From Mesorhizobium erdmanii USDA 3471 (GTDB lineage: Bacteria > Pseudomonadota > Alphaproteobacteria > Rhizobiales > Rhizobiaceae), in NCBI RefSeq assembly GCF_000472705.1, contig NZ_KI421455.1, forward strand, positions 344,393 through 408,392: DNA of 64,000 nucleotides, in the 5' to 3' direction. Of this stretch, positions 33,347 through 41,751 are shown one piece after another. Each line of letters begins with the position of its first letter. Position 1 is the stretch's first letter. The notes under the pieces were generated by a model. The model was not told the DNA's origin. It ran no database searches and saw only the letters and a list, made by a program, of their open reading frames with translations. A program made the translations under genes and the position numbers.

Positions 33347-34108
33347 TTACTTCGGCGCCATGCGAATGGCGCCGTCGAGGCGGATGGTTTCGCCGTTCAG
33401 CATCTGGTTTTCGATGATGTGCAACGCAAGCGCGGCATATTCGGACGGTTCGCCGAGGCGGGACGGGAAGGGCACCGCGGCGCCGAGCGAATCCTGTACC
33501 TCCTGCGGCATGCCGGCCATCATCGGTGTCTTGAAGATGCCGGGTGCGATGGTGCAGACGCGAATGCCGGAACGGGCAAGGTCGCGCGCTACCGGCAGCG
33601 TCATGCCGACCACGCCGCCCTTGGAGGCGGAATAGGCTGCCTGGCCGATCTGGCCGTCATAGGCGGCGACCGAAGCGGTGTTGACGATGACGCCTCGCTC
33701 GCCGCCCTGCAGCGGCTCGAGCCTGGAGGCGCGGTGGGCCACGAGGCGGATCATGTTGAAGGTACCGATCAGATTGACCTCGATCACCTTGCGGTATTGA
33801 TCGAGGGGATGCGGGCCGTCCTTGCCGACCGTCTTCACGCCAATGGCGATGCCGGCGCAATTGATCAGGATGCGTGGCTCCCCCAGCTTGCTTGCCGTCT
33901 CGGCGAGGGCGGCGGCGCCACTGTCGGCGCTGCTGACATCGCACTGGACGGCAATGCCGCCGATGTCGGCCGCGACCTTGGCGGCGCGGTCGATGCCGAC
34001 ATCGAAGATGGCGACGCGGGCCCCCTTGGCGGCAAGGGCACGCGCCGTCGCCTCGCCCAGGCCGGAGCCGCCGCCGGTCACGATCGCGATCTGGCCGTTC
34101 GTGTTCAT
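33347..34108 (-). CDS. SDR dehydrogenase, 3-hydroxyacyl-CoA dehydrogenase type II-like
   Basis: This 253-residue NAD-dependent SDR has TGGGSGLG at 11-18, the sequence ILINCAGIAIGVKT and catalytic YSASKGG near 155-161. The insertion RASRLEPLQGGERGVIVNTASVAAYDGQIGQ is characteristic of the HSD10/type II 3-hydroxyacyl-CoA dehydrogenase group. A GAGGATGA site precedes ATG 34108. Probably fatty-acid or branched-chain acyl-CoA oxidation. Confidence 0.88.
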   Translation of the reverse strand: MNTNGQIAIVTGGGSGLGEATARALAAKGARVAIFDVGIDRAAKVAADIGGIAVQCDVSSADSGAAALAETASKLGEPRILINCAGIAIGVKTVGKDGPHPLDQYRKVIEVNLIGTFNMIRLVAHRASRLEPLQGGERGVIVNTASVAAYDGQIGQAAYSASKGGVVGMTLPVARDLARSGIRVCTIAPGIFKTPMMAGMPQEVQDSLGAAVPFPSRLGEPSEYAALALHIIENQMLNGETIRLDGAIRMAPK

Positions 34109-34173
34109 GGCGTCATCCTCTCCTCTGAAACAGGGACGGATCAGGCCCGGATCGGCGGGCCAGATCAAGCCGT

Positions 34174-34698
34174 TTAGACGTGCTCGGCGATCCTGGCCCG
34201 GCTGGCGTGGCCGACCTCGCCGGTGAGCCTGGCAACCGCGCCCGGCGTGATCTCGTGCGACAGAAGGCGGTCGAGATCGACAGGGCGTGGCATCGAGATC
34301 TGGCCGCGCGGGATGCGCTTGAAACCGAGCGGCCCGTAATAGGGTTCGTCGCCGACCAGGATGACGGCTGGTGAGCCGGCCTTTGCGGCCGCTTCGAGCG
34401 CGATCGCCACCAGCCGGCGGCCGATACCCAGGTTCTTGAAGGCCGGCCGCACGGCAAGCGGCCCGAGCATCAGCGCGCGGCCGGCGCCGGCGGCGATGCG
34501 GGTCATGCGCACCGAGGCAACGACAATGTCGCCGTCGACCGCGACAAAGGACAGCGCCCGCTCGTGGCCACCGGCTTCACGGATCTTGTAGGCGGCCAGT
34601 ACGAAACGGCCGGGCCCGAAAGCCTCGTCATTGATGGCTTCGATTTCAGGGTCGTGCGCCGGAGTTTCCGGCAGGTATTTCACGTCGGCAAGGCTCAT
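34174..34698 (-). CDS. GNAT-family N-acetyltransferase
   Basis: This 174-residue acetyltransferase has acetyl-CoA motif A: LGPLAVRPAFKNLGIGRRLVAIAL near 78-100. The GDEPYYGPLGFKRIP motif near 117 is typical of YhbS-like GNATs. The substrate is unknown. The start is ATG 34698; an upstream open frame lacks support. Confidence 0.87.
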   Translation of the reverse strand: MSLADVKYLPETPAHDPEIEAINDEAFGPGRFVLAAYKIREAGGHERALSFVAVDGDIVVASVRMTRIAAGAGRALMLGPLAVRPAFKNLGIGRRLVAIALEAAAKAGSPAVILVGDEPYYGPLGFKRIPRGQISMPRPVDLDRLLSHEITPGAVARLTGEVGHASRARIAEHV

Positions 34699-34971
34699 GG
34701 TCTTTGCGTTCCGGTAAGGAGGAAAGGTTTGCTGCAAACGGCAGCATTCGCCAGTCAGCGCTTCATCAAGCGCGGGCGCCCTTTCGTCGTCGGTCAAACC
34801 GGATCAAAGCAAAGTCGAACATGCGGAGTGTCCGCTAGCATCAATTTTCGGCCGCCGCAATTGGCCGTTTTCGTCCGCCGTCTTCGTCGAGTGACGGTCT
34901 GTTCAGCGCCTGACGTCTTCGACAGCGCAAGCTTGCGCCTACATCTGACGAAAGGATGCGAGGAGATTTGC

Positions 34972-35955
34972 ATGGGATTGCTGGTCGAAGGCAGGTGGCA
35001 GGATCGCTGGTACGATACGGCGGACACTGGTGGCAGGTTCGTCAGGACGCAATCGCAATGGCGCGACTGGATCACCGTCGACGGAGCGCCGGCCGAAGGC
35101 CGCGCGCGCGGCTTCAAGGCCGAGCCCGGGCGCTATCACCTCTATGTCTCGCTCGCTTGCCCATGGGCGCATCGGACGCTGATTTTTCGCGCGCTGAAGA
35201 AGCTGGAAGACATCATCTCCGTCTCGGTCGCGCATCATTTCATGGGCGCCAACGGCTGGACATTCCTGGCCGAGGATGGCGCCACTGGCGACACGCTTTA
35301 CGGTCTCGATTTCCTGCACCAGATCTATGCCAAGGCCGAGCCAGCCTATTCCGGCCGGGTGACGGTGCCCGTGTTGTGGGACAAGAAGCAGCTGACGATC
35401 GTCTCCAACGAATCTTCCGAGATCATCCGGATGCTCAACACGGCGTTCGACGCATGGGGCGATGCAAGCCTCGACTTCTATCCGCAGGACCTGCGGCGCG
35501 AGATCGACGGCGTCAACGCGCTGGTCTATCCCGCGGTCAATAATGGCGTCTACCGCGCCGGCTTCGCCACCACGCAGCGCGCCTATGAGGAGGCGTTCGG
35601 CGAATTGTTCGAGGCGCTGGATAAGCTGGAGGAGCGGCTGTCAAGACAGCGCTATCTTGTCGGCGACCGCATCACCGAGGCCGACTGGCGGCTGTTCACC
35701 ACCCTGGTTCGTTTCGACCCGGTCTATGTCGGCCATTTCAAATGCAATCTGCGCCGCATCGCCGACTATCCGAACCTGTCGAACTATCTGCGCGACCTCT
35801 ACCAAGTGCCAGGCGTTGCCGGGACCGTGAACCTGCATCACATCAAGGCGCACTATTACGCGAGCCACGAGACGATCAATCCGACACGGATCGTGCCGGT
35901 TGGGCCGGAACTGGACTATACCGCGCCGCATGACCGGGCGTGGTTCGCGATCTGA
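34972..35955 (+). CDS. Glutathionyl-hydroquinone reductase (Xi-class glutathione transferase)
   Basis: This 327-residue enzyme reduces glutathionyl-hydroquinones. The catalytic Cys lies in SLACPWAHRTLI (near residue 63), and the family motifs ESSEIIRMLN and DRITEADWRLFTTLVRFDPVYVGHFKCN are intact. GGAG lies eight bases before ATG 34972. It is cytoplasmic and glutathione-dependent. The frame is open upstream, but that part has no protein character. Confidence 0.92.
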   Translation: MGLLVEGRWQDRWYDTADTGGRFVRTQSQWRDWITVDGAPAEGRARGFKAEPGRYHLYVSLACPWAHRTLIFRALKKLEDIISVSVAHHFMGANGWTFLAEDGATGDTLYGLDFLHQIYAKAEPAYSGRVTVPVLWDKKQLTIVSNESSEIIRMLNTAFDAWGDASLDFYPQDLRREIDGVNALVYPAVNNGVYRAGFATTQRAYEEAFGELFEALDKLEERLSRQRYLVGDRITEADWRLFTTLVRFDPVYVGHFKCNLRRIADYPNLSNYLRDLYQVPGVAGTVNLHHIKAHYYASHETINPTRIVPVGPELDYTAPHDRAWFAI

Positions 35956-35977
35956 GATCTCCCCGGCGGGCAAGTCG

Positions 35978-36457
35978 CTATCGGAAGGTTTCCGTGTTGA
36001 GGCGAGCCTGCCTGGCAAGTTCCGCTTTCAGGAAACTCTTGCCCATGCGGCTGGAGTAGCCCAGGGCATTGATGCCGAAAACCACAAGCCCGGCAAACAG
36101 CAGGACGAAACCCCAGACGAGAGCAGGCATGGTATCGCTTCCCGGCATGGCCCCGCCCGCGACAGCAAGGCCCACGAACACCAGTGAAAGCAGGCACGAG
36201 GCCAGAGACGAAAGAAGCGTTATCTTCCAATATTCGTCTCGATTGAAAAGCCGAAGGTTCCTGTTGACGAATTTGTAAGAGGCGAAAGAGTTCGACCCGA
36301 ACGTGATGGCGAAGCCGCTTGCATTGCCGAAGCTGTCCGGTAGCGACCGAAACATCATCGCTATGGCGATAAACACGGCGGTCAAGCCCACCATCATCAG
36401 ACTATAAAAGCCGACATAGGGCCAAACGCTCACTGATTTTACTTGTCCGACATCCAT
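35978..36457 (-). CDS. Four-helix membrane protein (ABZJ_00895-like, tentative)
   Basis: This 159-residue protein has four hydrophobic segments and the central loop SNSFASYKFVNRNLRLFNRDEYWKITLLSSLAS. That resembles the small inner-membrane ABZJ_00895 family, of unknown function. GGGGGC precedes ATG 36457. The gene is convergent with the glutathione reductase gene. Confidence 0.7.
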   Translation of the reverse strand: MDVGQVKSVSVWPYVGFYSLMMVGLTAVFIAIAMMFRSLPDSFGNASGFAITFGSNSFASYKFVNRNLRLFNRDEYWKITLLSSLASCLLSLVFVGLAVAGGAMPGSDTMPALVWGFVLLFAGLVVFGINALGYSSRMGKSFLKAELARQARLNTETFR

Positions 36458-36521
36458 AGAATCGCCCCCATGTATTTTCTTGGTCAATACAGCTCGGGCT
36501 TTTTTGACAGCTGAGGCAAGC

Positions 36522-37019
36522 TTACCAATAGGGCGACGCAGGTTCGTCCCCAAAAACCTCGGCGATGCGCCGCAGCGTTGCCGGCGTCGTGCCCTCCGGC
36601 AAGCGGTCGAGCGGGAAGAAGCCGGCCTCGGCGATCTCATGGTCGGGTGGCTTCGGCGTGGCCTGGCTGAACTGCTCGATGAAATAGAAGCCGACATGGT
36701 CGCGGCGGCTGGAGCGGCGGTTGAAATGCATCGACTTCAGCACCGGCGGTGTGGCCAGCGCAATATTGCCTTCCTCGGCCAGCTCGCGCGCCAGCGCTTC
36801 GGCCAGCGTTTCGCCGACTTCGACGCCGCCGCCGGGCAGCTGCCAGCCGGGCACATAGGTATGCCGAATGAGAAAGACGGAATTCGTGGCGCCGTCATGG
36901 ACGAGGCCGCGCACGCCCAGCGTCATCGGCCGCCGCAGCACGAAATAGAGATGGAACAGCCTGGCTCGCAGCCCCGCCCAACCGGTCTGGCGGAAGGCGG
37001 CTTCGGCATCGGTCGTCAT
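36522..37019 (-). CDS. NUDIX hydrolase
   Basis: This 165-residue protein has a full Nudix box GGGVEVGETLAEALARELAEEGNI around 80-103, supplying the Mg-binding Glu residues, and a beta-grasp core (VFLIRHTYVPGWQLPGGG). The substrate is unknown. ATG 37019 is preferred to an in-frame TTG at 37061, which would overlap the divergent promoter. Confidence 0.88.
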   Translation of the reverse strand: MTTDAEAAFRQTGWAGLRARLFHLYFVLRRPMTLGVRGLVHDGATNSVFLIRHTYVPGWQLPGGGVEVGETLAEALARELAEEGNIALATPPVLKSMHFNRRSSRRDHVGFYFIEQFSQATPKPPDHEIAEAGFFPLDRLPEGTTPATLRRIAEVFGDEPASPYW

Positions 37020-37090
37020 CGGGAGCAAAACCGCGAGTGGAAAGCCAAGCTTTTGTAGCAAGGCGCGCGCGCGTCGCCTATGAAGGATGC

Positions 37091-38014
37091 ATGTTCAGGC
37101 TCGCGCATATTTCCGATGTCCATCTGGGGCCATTGCCCGATGTATCCTATCGCGATCTCGCCTCCAAGCGCGTGCTCGGCTACGTCAATTGGCAGCGCAA
37201 TCGCCGCCGCCACATGCATGACGCCGTCATCGACGCCATCACCGCCGATATCAAGGCGCAGAGCCCCGACCATCTCGCCGTCACCGGCGACCTGGTCAAT
37301 CTGGCGCTCGACGGCGAGATCGAGATGGCCAAGCACTGGCTGGAGACGCTGGGATCGCCGCACGACGTCTCCGTCGTTCCGGGAAACCACGACGCCTATG
37401 TGCCGGGCGCCTTCGACAAGGTCTGCCGGTCGTGGGCGGCCTGGATGAGCGGCGACGGCGTCAATACTCCGGTCGACCGCAACGCATTCCCCTATCTGCG
37501 CGTGCGTGGCAATGTCGCGCTGATCGGTGTCTCGACGGCGCGCGCCACGGCACCCTTCATGGCCAATGGCTTCTTCATGGAAGGTCAGGCGGAGCGGCTC
37601 GGCAAGATCCTGCGCGACAGCGGCGGGCAAGGACTGTTCCGCGCGATCATGATTCACCATCCGCCGGCGCGCGGCGCCGTCTCGCAGCACAAACGGCTGT
37701 TCGGGATCGCCCGCTTCCAAAAAGTCATCCGCAAGCATGGCGCGGAGCTCGTCCTGCACGGACATTCGCATCTGCCGTCGCTGTTCCAGATCGGTCCGCG
37801 CGGCGCCAGGGTTCCGGTGGTCGGCGTCGCCGCCGCCGGCCAGGCGCCGGGCGGCAAGCATCCGCCGGCACAGTACAATCTGTTCGACATCGATGGCGAA
37901 AAGGGCAATTGGCGCATCCGCCTGACGCGGCGCGGCCTGACCGGGCCGGCGATGCCGCCCGCCGATCTGCAGACGCTGGAGATCGGCGCGGAAGCCGCTA
38001 TGGCCGCAGGCTGA
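37091..38014 (+). CDS. Calcineurin-like metallophosphoesterase
   Basis: This 307-residue protein has the ordered metal motifs: DVHLG (near 9-13), VTGDLVN (64-70), GNHD (97-100), MIHHPPA (near 200) and HGHSHLP (near 229-235). It could be a nucleotide or phospholipid phosphodiesterase; LpxH-like chemistry is possible but unproven. AAGGA lies just before ATG 37091. Its 3' end overlaps the convergent gene by 17 bases. Confidence 0.9.
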   Translation: MFRLAHISDVHLGPLPDVSYRDLASKRVLGYVNWQRNRRRHMHDAVIDAITADIKAQSPDHLAVTGDLVNLALDGEIEMAKHWLETLGSPHDVSVVPGNHDAYVPGAFDKVCRSWAAWMSGDGVNTPVDRNAFPYLRVRGNVALIGVSTARATAPFMANGFFMEGQAERLGKILRDSGGQGLFRAIMIHHPPARGAVSQHKRLFGIARFQKVIRKHGAELVLHGHSHLPSLFQIGPRGARVPVVGVAAAGQAPGGKHPPAQYNLFDIDGEKGNWRIRLTRRGLTGPAMPPADLQTLEIGAEAAMAAG

Positions 38015-38612
38015 GCCCCATCGCCACGATGCGGTCCCAGAACAGGGCGACCGACACCGCCAGGCCGACAAGCGCGCCAGCGGCGACCAGGCCAATGCCC
38101 GACATGAACGCCGACCAGCCCTTGCCGCGTTGCGGTGATCGCAGCGGCGGCTCGGCTTCCGCCACCGCGGCGCGCTTCATGCCGGCGACGGCCGGTTCCG
38201 CCCCGCCCTCCATCATCCTCTGGCGCTCGACGATGCGTTCGGCGACGTAGCGGGTCACGGAATCGGCAACCGGCTTCATGTCGGTCGATTCGGCAAGCAC
38301 CACGCGGCCGATGCGAGTGTCCTTGAGGAAGCGGTAGGTACGGCGGTCGCGCCCCATCGCGACATGGCTGACGGCATCGATCCACAGGCGCGGCTGCAGG
38401 CCAGAGGACACGACGAAGTCGAAATTGTCGATGTCGGCGGGCACGTCGGCAAAGACAGGTGCGAGTTCGGCGGCCAGAAGATCGAGGCGCATGCGATGCG
38501 CCTCGCGCATGTCGACGACGACATCGTCGCGGTCGGCGAAGGCATTCTTCACATCACGGATGGCATCGGACAGTTTCCTTGACGGATCGATCTTTTCGCC
38601 TGCGTCCTTCAT
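37998..38612 (-). CDS. Conserved hypothetical protein with C-terminal membrane anchor
   Basis: This 204-residue protein has a soluble N-terminal domain (ADIDNFDFVVSSGLQPRLWIDAVSHVAMGRDRRTYRFLKDTRIGRVVLAES) and a single C-terminal membrane segment (GIGLVAAGALVGLAVSVALFW). The domain recurs in Rhizobiales hypotheticals; I assign no function. ATG 38612 is preferred to the farther 38672. Confidence 0.72.
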   Translation of the reverse strand: MKDAGEKIDPSRKLSDAIRDVKNAFADRDDVVVDMREAHRMRLDLLAAELAPVFADVPADIDNFDFVVSSGLQPRLWIDAVSHVAMGRDRRTYRFLKDTRIGRVVLAESTDMKPVADSVTRYVAERIVERQRMMEGGAEPAVAGMKRAAVAEAEPPLRSPQRGKGWSAFMSGIGLVAAGALVGLAVSVALFWDRIVAMGLSLRP

Positions 38613-38717
38613 CGGCGTCTGCCTCGCGGGTTTGGTTAACACGGGGTTAACACAGCCGCCGGCAAAATGCACTGGCGAGGTGGAGCGAGGCGCCGGCGAT
38701 GATGGGTTAGCAGGAAC

Positions 38718-39521
38718 TCAACCGGTGGCGGCGGCGAGTTTCGGGCGGACGGACCTGGCGCGACGGTTCATGTTGCGCAGGATGATGCCGGCGATCAGAT
38801 CCGGCGCTTCCTCGATCAGCATATGGCCGGCCTCCAGCACGTGATGGACATGAAAGCGTGCCGGCAGGTCATCCGCCTGGGTGAAGGGCAGCACCGCGTC
38901 ATCACTGCCCCACACCACCATCACCGGCATGGCCAGCCTGTCCAACTGGTCGCGCGGGATGACGCCTTGCCGGTCGTCCCTTGTCATGGCGGCGGCGATT
39001 TCGACGAGTTTTTCCAGTTGCCCGGGCCGCTTGCGCATGTCGCGGAGCGTATCGGCGGTGTGATCGAAAGGCCGCGCCCGTGGCCCCGACATGGCGGCAA
39101 GGCAGGCGAGGATCTCGGAAAGGCTCTCCGCGCCGGCATAGCGGCGCAACAATGGCCCGTTGATTTCCGGGCCGAAACCGCCGGGCGCCAGAAGCGTCAG
39201 CGAGGCCACTTTCTCAGGCCCGGCAAGCGCTGTCAGCACCGCCACCGCGCCGCCCATCGAATGGCCGACGAGATGAACACGTTTCAGCTCTCGGGCGGAG
39301 AGATCGGCAAGAACGGCCCGTGCCGCAACCTTTGCAGGGCCGGCGCCCGGAAAGTCGAGCGAGAGGCCGTGCCCCGGCAGGTCATAGGCAAGGGTGCGCG
39401 CGGAGGGGCCGAGCAGGGCTATCACGTCGCGCCAGACATCGTGGCAACCGCCAAAACCGTGCAGCAGGGCGATGGTCTTCGAGCCAACGCCCTGTTCGGC
39501 AACATGGAGCGATGAGATCAT
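38718..39521 (-). CDS. Alpha/beta hydrolase
   Basis: This 267-residue alpha/beta hydrolase has oxyanion segment LLHGFGGCHDVW near 19-30, nucleophile GHSMGG (Ser near 85), acid in WGSDDAVLP near 208 and His in EAGHMLIEEAP near 235. It resembles the acetoin-dehydrogenase E2-associated and PHA-type hydrolases in pattern, but no lipoyl domain is present and the substrate is open. No strong ribosome site. Confidence 0.85.
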   Translation of the reverse strand: MISSLHVAEQGVGSKTIALLHGFGGCHDVWRDVIALLGPSARTLAYDLPGHGLSLDFPGAGPAKVAARAVLADLSARELKRVHLVGHSMGGAVAVLTALAGPEKVASLTLLAPGGFGPEINGPLLRRYAGAESLSEILACLAAMSGPRARPFDHTADTLRDMRKRPGQLEKLVEIAAAMTRDDRQGVIPRDQLDRLAMPVMVVWGSDDAVLPFTQADDLPARFHVHHVLEAGHMLIEEAPDLIAGIILRNMNRRARSVRPKLAAATG

Positions 39522-39745
39522 GAACGCAGAAAGGGGTCGAATTGCGAGAAAGCCTGAATATGGCTGGATTGCTCTTCGTCCGGCGCGATGGCCAGTAAAG
39601 TTTTCGCGATTATTTTGCGAGCAATGCGTGTGATTCAAGGGGATCGCCTGGCAAAAGCCGGCAAATCAACCATTTCGGCGCTTCGCCCTCCAAGCGCCAG
39701 CGCGGTGCAATTCCATTAGTCCAAACAGTCCCGGCCTGTCGCAGA

Positions 39746-41512
39746 TCAGCTGGCGCTGCCGAGGCCCGCGGCGTGCAAGGCGCCGACCAGCCGCTCGGTC
39801 AGATCGGCTGGATATTTCCGCTCGACAAAGGTCGCGCGCGGATTGGCGGCGAATTTCGGGAACTTTGTGTTCAATTCGTCCAGCAGCATCCTCACCAAAT
39901 CGTCCTGGCCAGCGGCCTTGGCGCCGATCAGCCGCGCCGCCAGATAATGCGACTTCGTCGCCGTCGTCCGCAGTGCCATGCTGGCCGCGACAGCCTTGTT
40001 CATGTCGCCGAGCATGAACTGGCCGACGAACAGCCCGTAATCCCACCATGTCGAATGACCACTGAACGTCTGGGCCGCATGGGCGAGGATCGGCGTTCCC
40101 TCGGCGTATCGGCCGGCGAAGATAAGCCCATAGCCGTAGGCCGCGGCCATGCCGAGATCATAGGGGTTGAGTTCGGAAGCCTTGCGCATCCAGCGGATCG
40201 CTTCGTCGGTATTGCCGAGCCGCGCACTGACGTAGCCGTAGGCGCGATGCGCATAAGGGCTGGTCGGTCCCATCTGCACGCCGCGATGGGCAAATTCGAC
40301 CGCCTTTTCGATCGTTGCATTGGGCGGGTAGGCATAGTGATCGGAAACTGCCTCAACCTGTAGAGACGCAAGTTCCGAATAGACCAGCGAGGACTTTGCC
40401 CCGGAATTGGCCAAGGTTTCGAGGCAGCGATAGGCGGCCTCATGGGTTTTGGCATTCTGGTCGAGATAATATTTGTCGTTGAGCAGCAGGCATTCGGTCA
40501 GGCCGTCCGGTGTGCCCGTCTGCTCGATATAATTGTAGATCGTGCCCGAGGCGGGGAGCGCCGAACTCAGCAGGTCGGCAATCCGGTCCTCGACCGCGCC
40601 AGGAGCGCTGTCGGCCGGCGCGAGATTGCGGGAAAGAAGCACCCGCCCCGATGCCGCGCTTTGCAGTTCGATCGTGATGTCGCCGGCGTTCGGGCCAGGC
40701 AGGATGTCGAAGATGAAGCTGGTGGCCTCGTTGGCGGAATCTTGCCTTGCGTCTCGGCCGATGAAGTCGATCGTATCGAAGCCGCTCAGGCCGGCACGCA
40801 GCGACGCGCCGACACGGCTGGCAGCAGTGCCGTCAGCCTTGTTGTCGATGTAAACGAGCGGCAGCGCCTCGGACATCGCCGAGGGGGCAATGCTGCCGGT
40901 GAGGCCGGCGCTCTCGAACGTGGCCGGTATCTCGCCGCCGGCCAGCAGCGCGCCGCTACCCTGACGCAGGATCAGCACCCCGAGCATGGCGATGACCACT
41001 GCGATCGCCATCCAGAAGAACCGGAGATGGCGGGCCACCGAAGGTGCGGGTGCTGCCGACGGCGCCAGCAATGCGGCTGGAACGGCATCCTCGGCCACGC
41101 CGGGGTGCTCGGATGGAGCCGCAGCCGCTTCGGTCTCTCCGGCAGGTTTTGCGGCTTCCGGCAAGCGGATCGCGTTGAGTTCGTAGGCCGGCACGTAGCC
41201 GCCGCGTGGAATGGCGATGCGGACGGGCTCGGCAATGCCTTCATTGGCGAAATATTGCTGCAGCAACTCGCGCAGCCTGCCTGCCTGCACCCGCACCACG
41301 GCATCGGTCGACGGATCGAAATCGCCGTCCTTGCCAAAGACGTCCATGGCGATGGAAAAGCCCTTGAGCCTGTCGCCTTCGCCGGCCTGTTCGCGTTCGA
41401 CGAGATAACGGATCAGCTTGCGCGCGCGCTCGGATCGTCCGAACGTTTCGCTGGCAAGCAGTCGCTCCAATGTTTCGCGCACTGCGGGGGCGGCAGGCGT
41501 GGCATGCTGCAA
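39746..41512 (-). CDS. Membrane-bound putative regulator with TPR-like periplasmic domain
   Basis: This 588-residue protein has a cytoplasmic domain of about 110 residues (ERLLASETFGRSERARKLIRY, DAVVRVQAGRLRELLQQYF, IPRGGYVPAYE) like the N-terminal modules of CadC- and adenylate-cyclase-like regulators. A Pro/Ala linker and one membrane segment at about 164-183 follow. The large periplasmic part has TPR-like helices around 390-520 (SPYAHRAYGYVSARLGNTDEAIRWMRKASELNP). The layout suggests a one-component transmembrane sensor. A long inverted repeat lies just upstream of its start. Confidence 0.75.
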   Translation of the reverse strand: MQHATPAAPAVRETLERLLASETFGRSERARKLIRYLVEREQAGEGDRLKGFSIAMDVFGKDGDFDPSTDAVVRVQAGRLRELLQQYFANEGIAEPVRIAIPRGGYVPAYELNAIRLPEAAKPAGETEAAAAPSEHPGVAEDAVPAALLAPSAAPAPSVARHLRFFWMAIAVVIAMLGVLILRQGSGALLAGGEIPATFESAGLTGSIAPSAMSEALPLVYIDNKADGTAASRVGASLRAGLSGFDTIDFIGRDARQDSANEATSFIFDILPGPNAGDITIELQSAASGRVLLSRNLAPADSAPGAVEDRIADLLSSALPASGTIYNYIEQTGTPDGLTECLLLNDKYYLDQNAKTHEAAYRCLETLANSGAKSSLVYSELASLQVEAVSDHYAYPPNATIEKAVEFAHRGVQMGPTSPYAHRAYGYVSARLGNTDEAIRWMRKASELNPYDLGMAAAYGYGLIFAGRYAEGTPILAHAAQTFSGHSTWWDYGLFVGQFMLGDMNKAVAASMALRTTATKSHYLAARLIGAKAAGQDDLVRMLLDELNTKFPKFAANPRATFVERKYPADLTERLVGALHAAGLGSAS

Positions 41513-41541
41513 GTGTCGATCCTCTCGAAGTCGGCACAGGT

Positions 41542-41609
41542 TAGGACGCGATCATATAATGCCAGCAACGCCACGCAAGTGTAGAGCCATTATGTGATCG
41601 CGTACCTAA
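41542..41609. repeat. Large inverted repeat upstream of the membrane regulator
   Basis: The left arm at 41542-41562 and the right arm at 41588-41609 are complementary over about 21 bp (TTAGG-ACGCGATCA-ATAATG core) with one mismatch and one unpaired base, around a 25-base spacer. It begins 30 bases before the start of the gene ending at 41512. It could be an operator for a dimeric or multimeric regulator, or an RNA hairpin in the leader. Confidence 0.6.
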
Positions 41610-41697
41610 CCGGATAATTTTCCGGTGGTTAATAGCCGCCTCAATGCCGGCGACAGAACGAGTTGGCCACTCGAGGCCAAAGCCTTGTTCGGGCTTC

Positions 41698-41737
41698 AAA
41701 AAAATGACTGGCGCGAGTTGTCCGATCTCTCGCGCCA
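41698..41737 (-). terminator. leuA intrinsic terminator
   Basis: Read on the minus strand, TGGCGCGAG pairs with CTCGCGCCA across an 11-base loop and is followed by TCA and seven T. It lies just after the leuA stop. Confidence 0.88.
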
Positions 41738-41751
41738 ATCCTCTGTAAACG

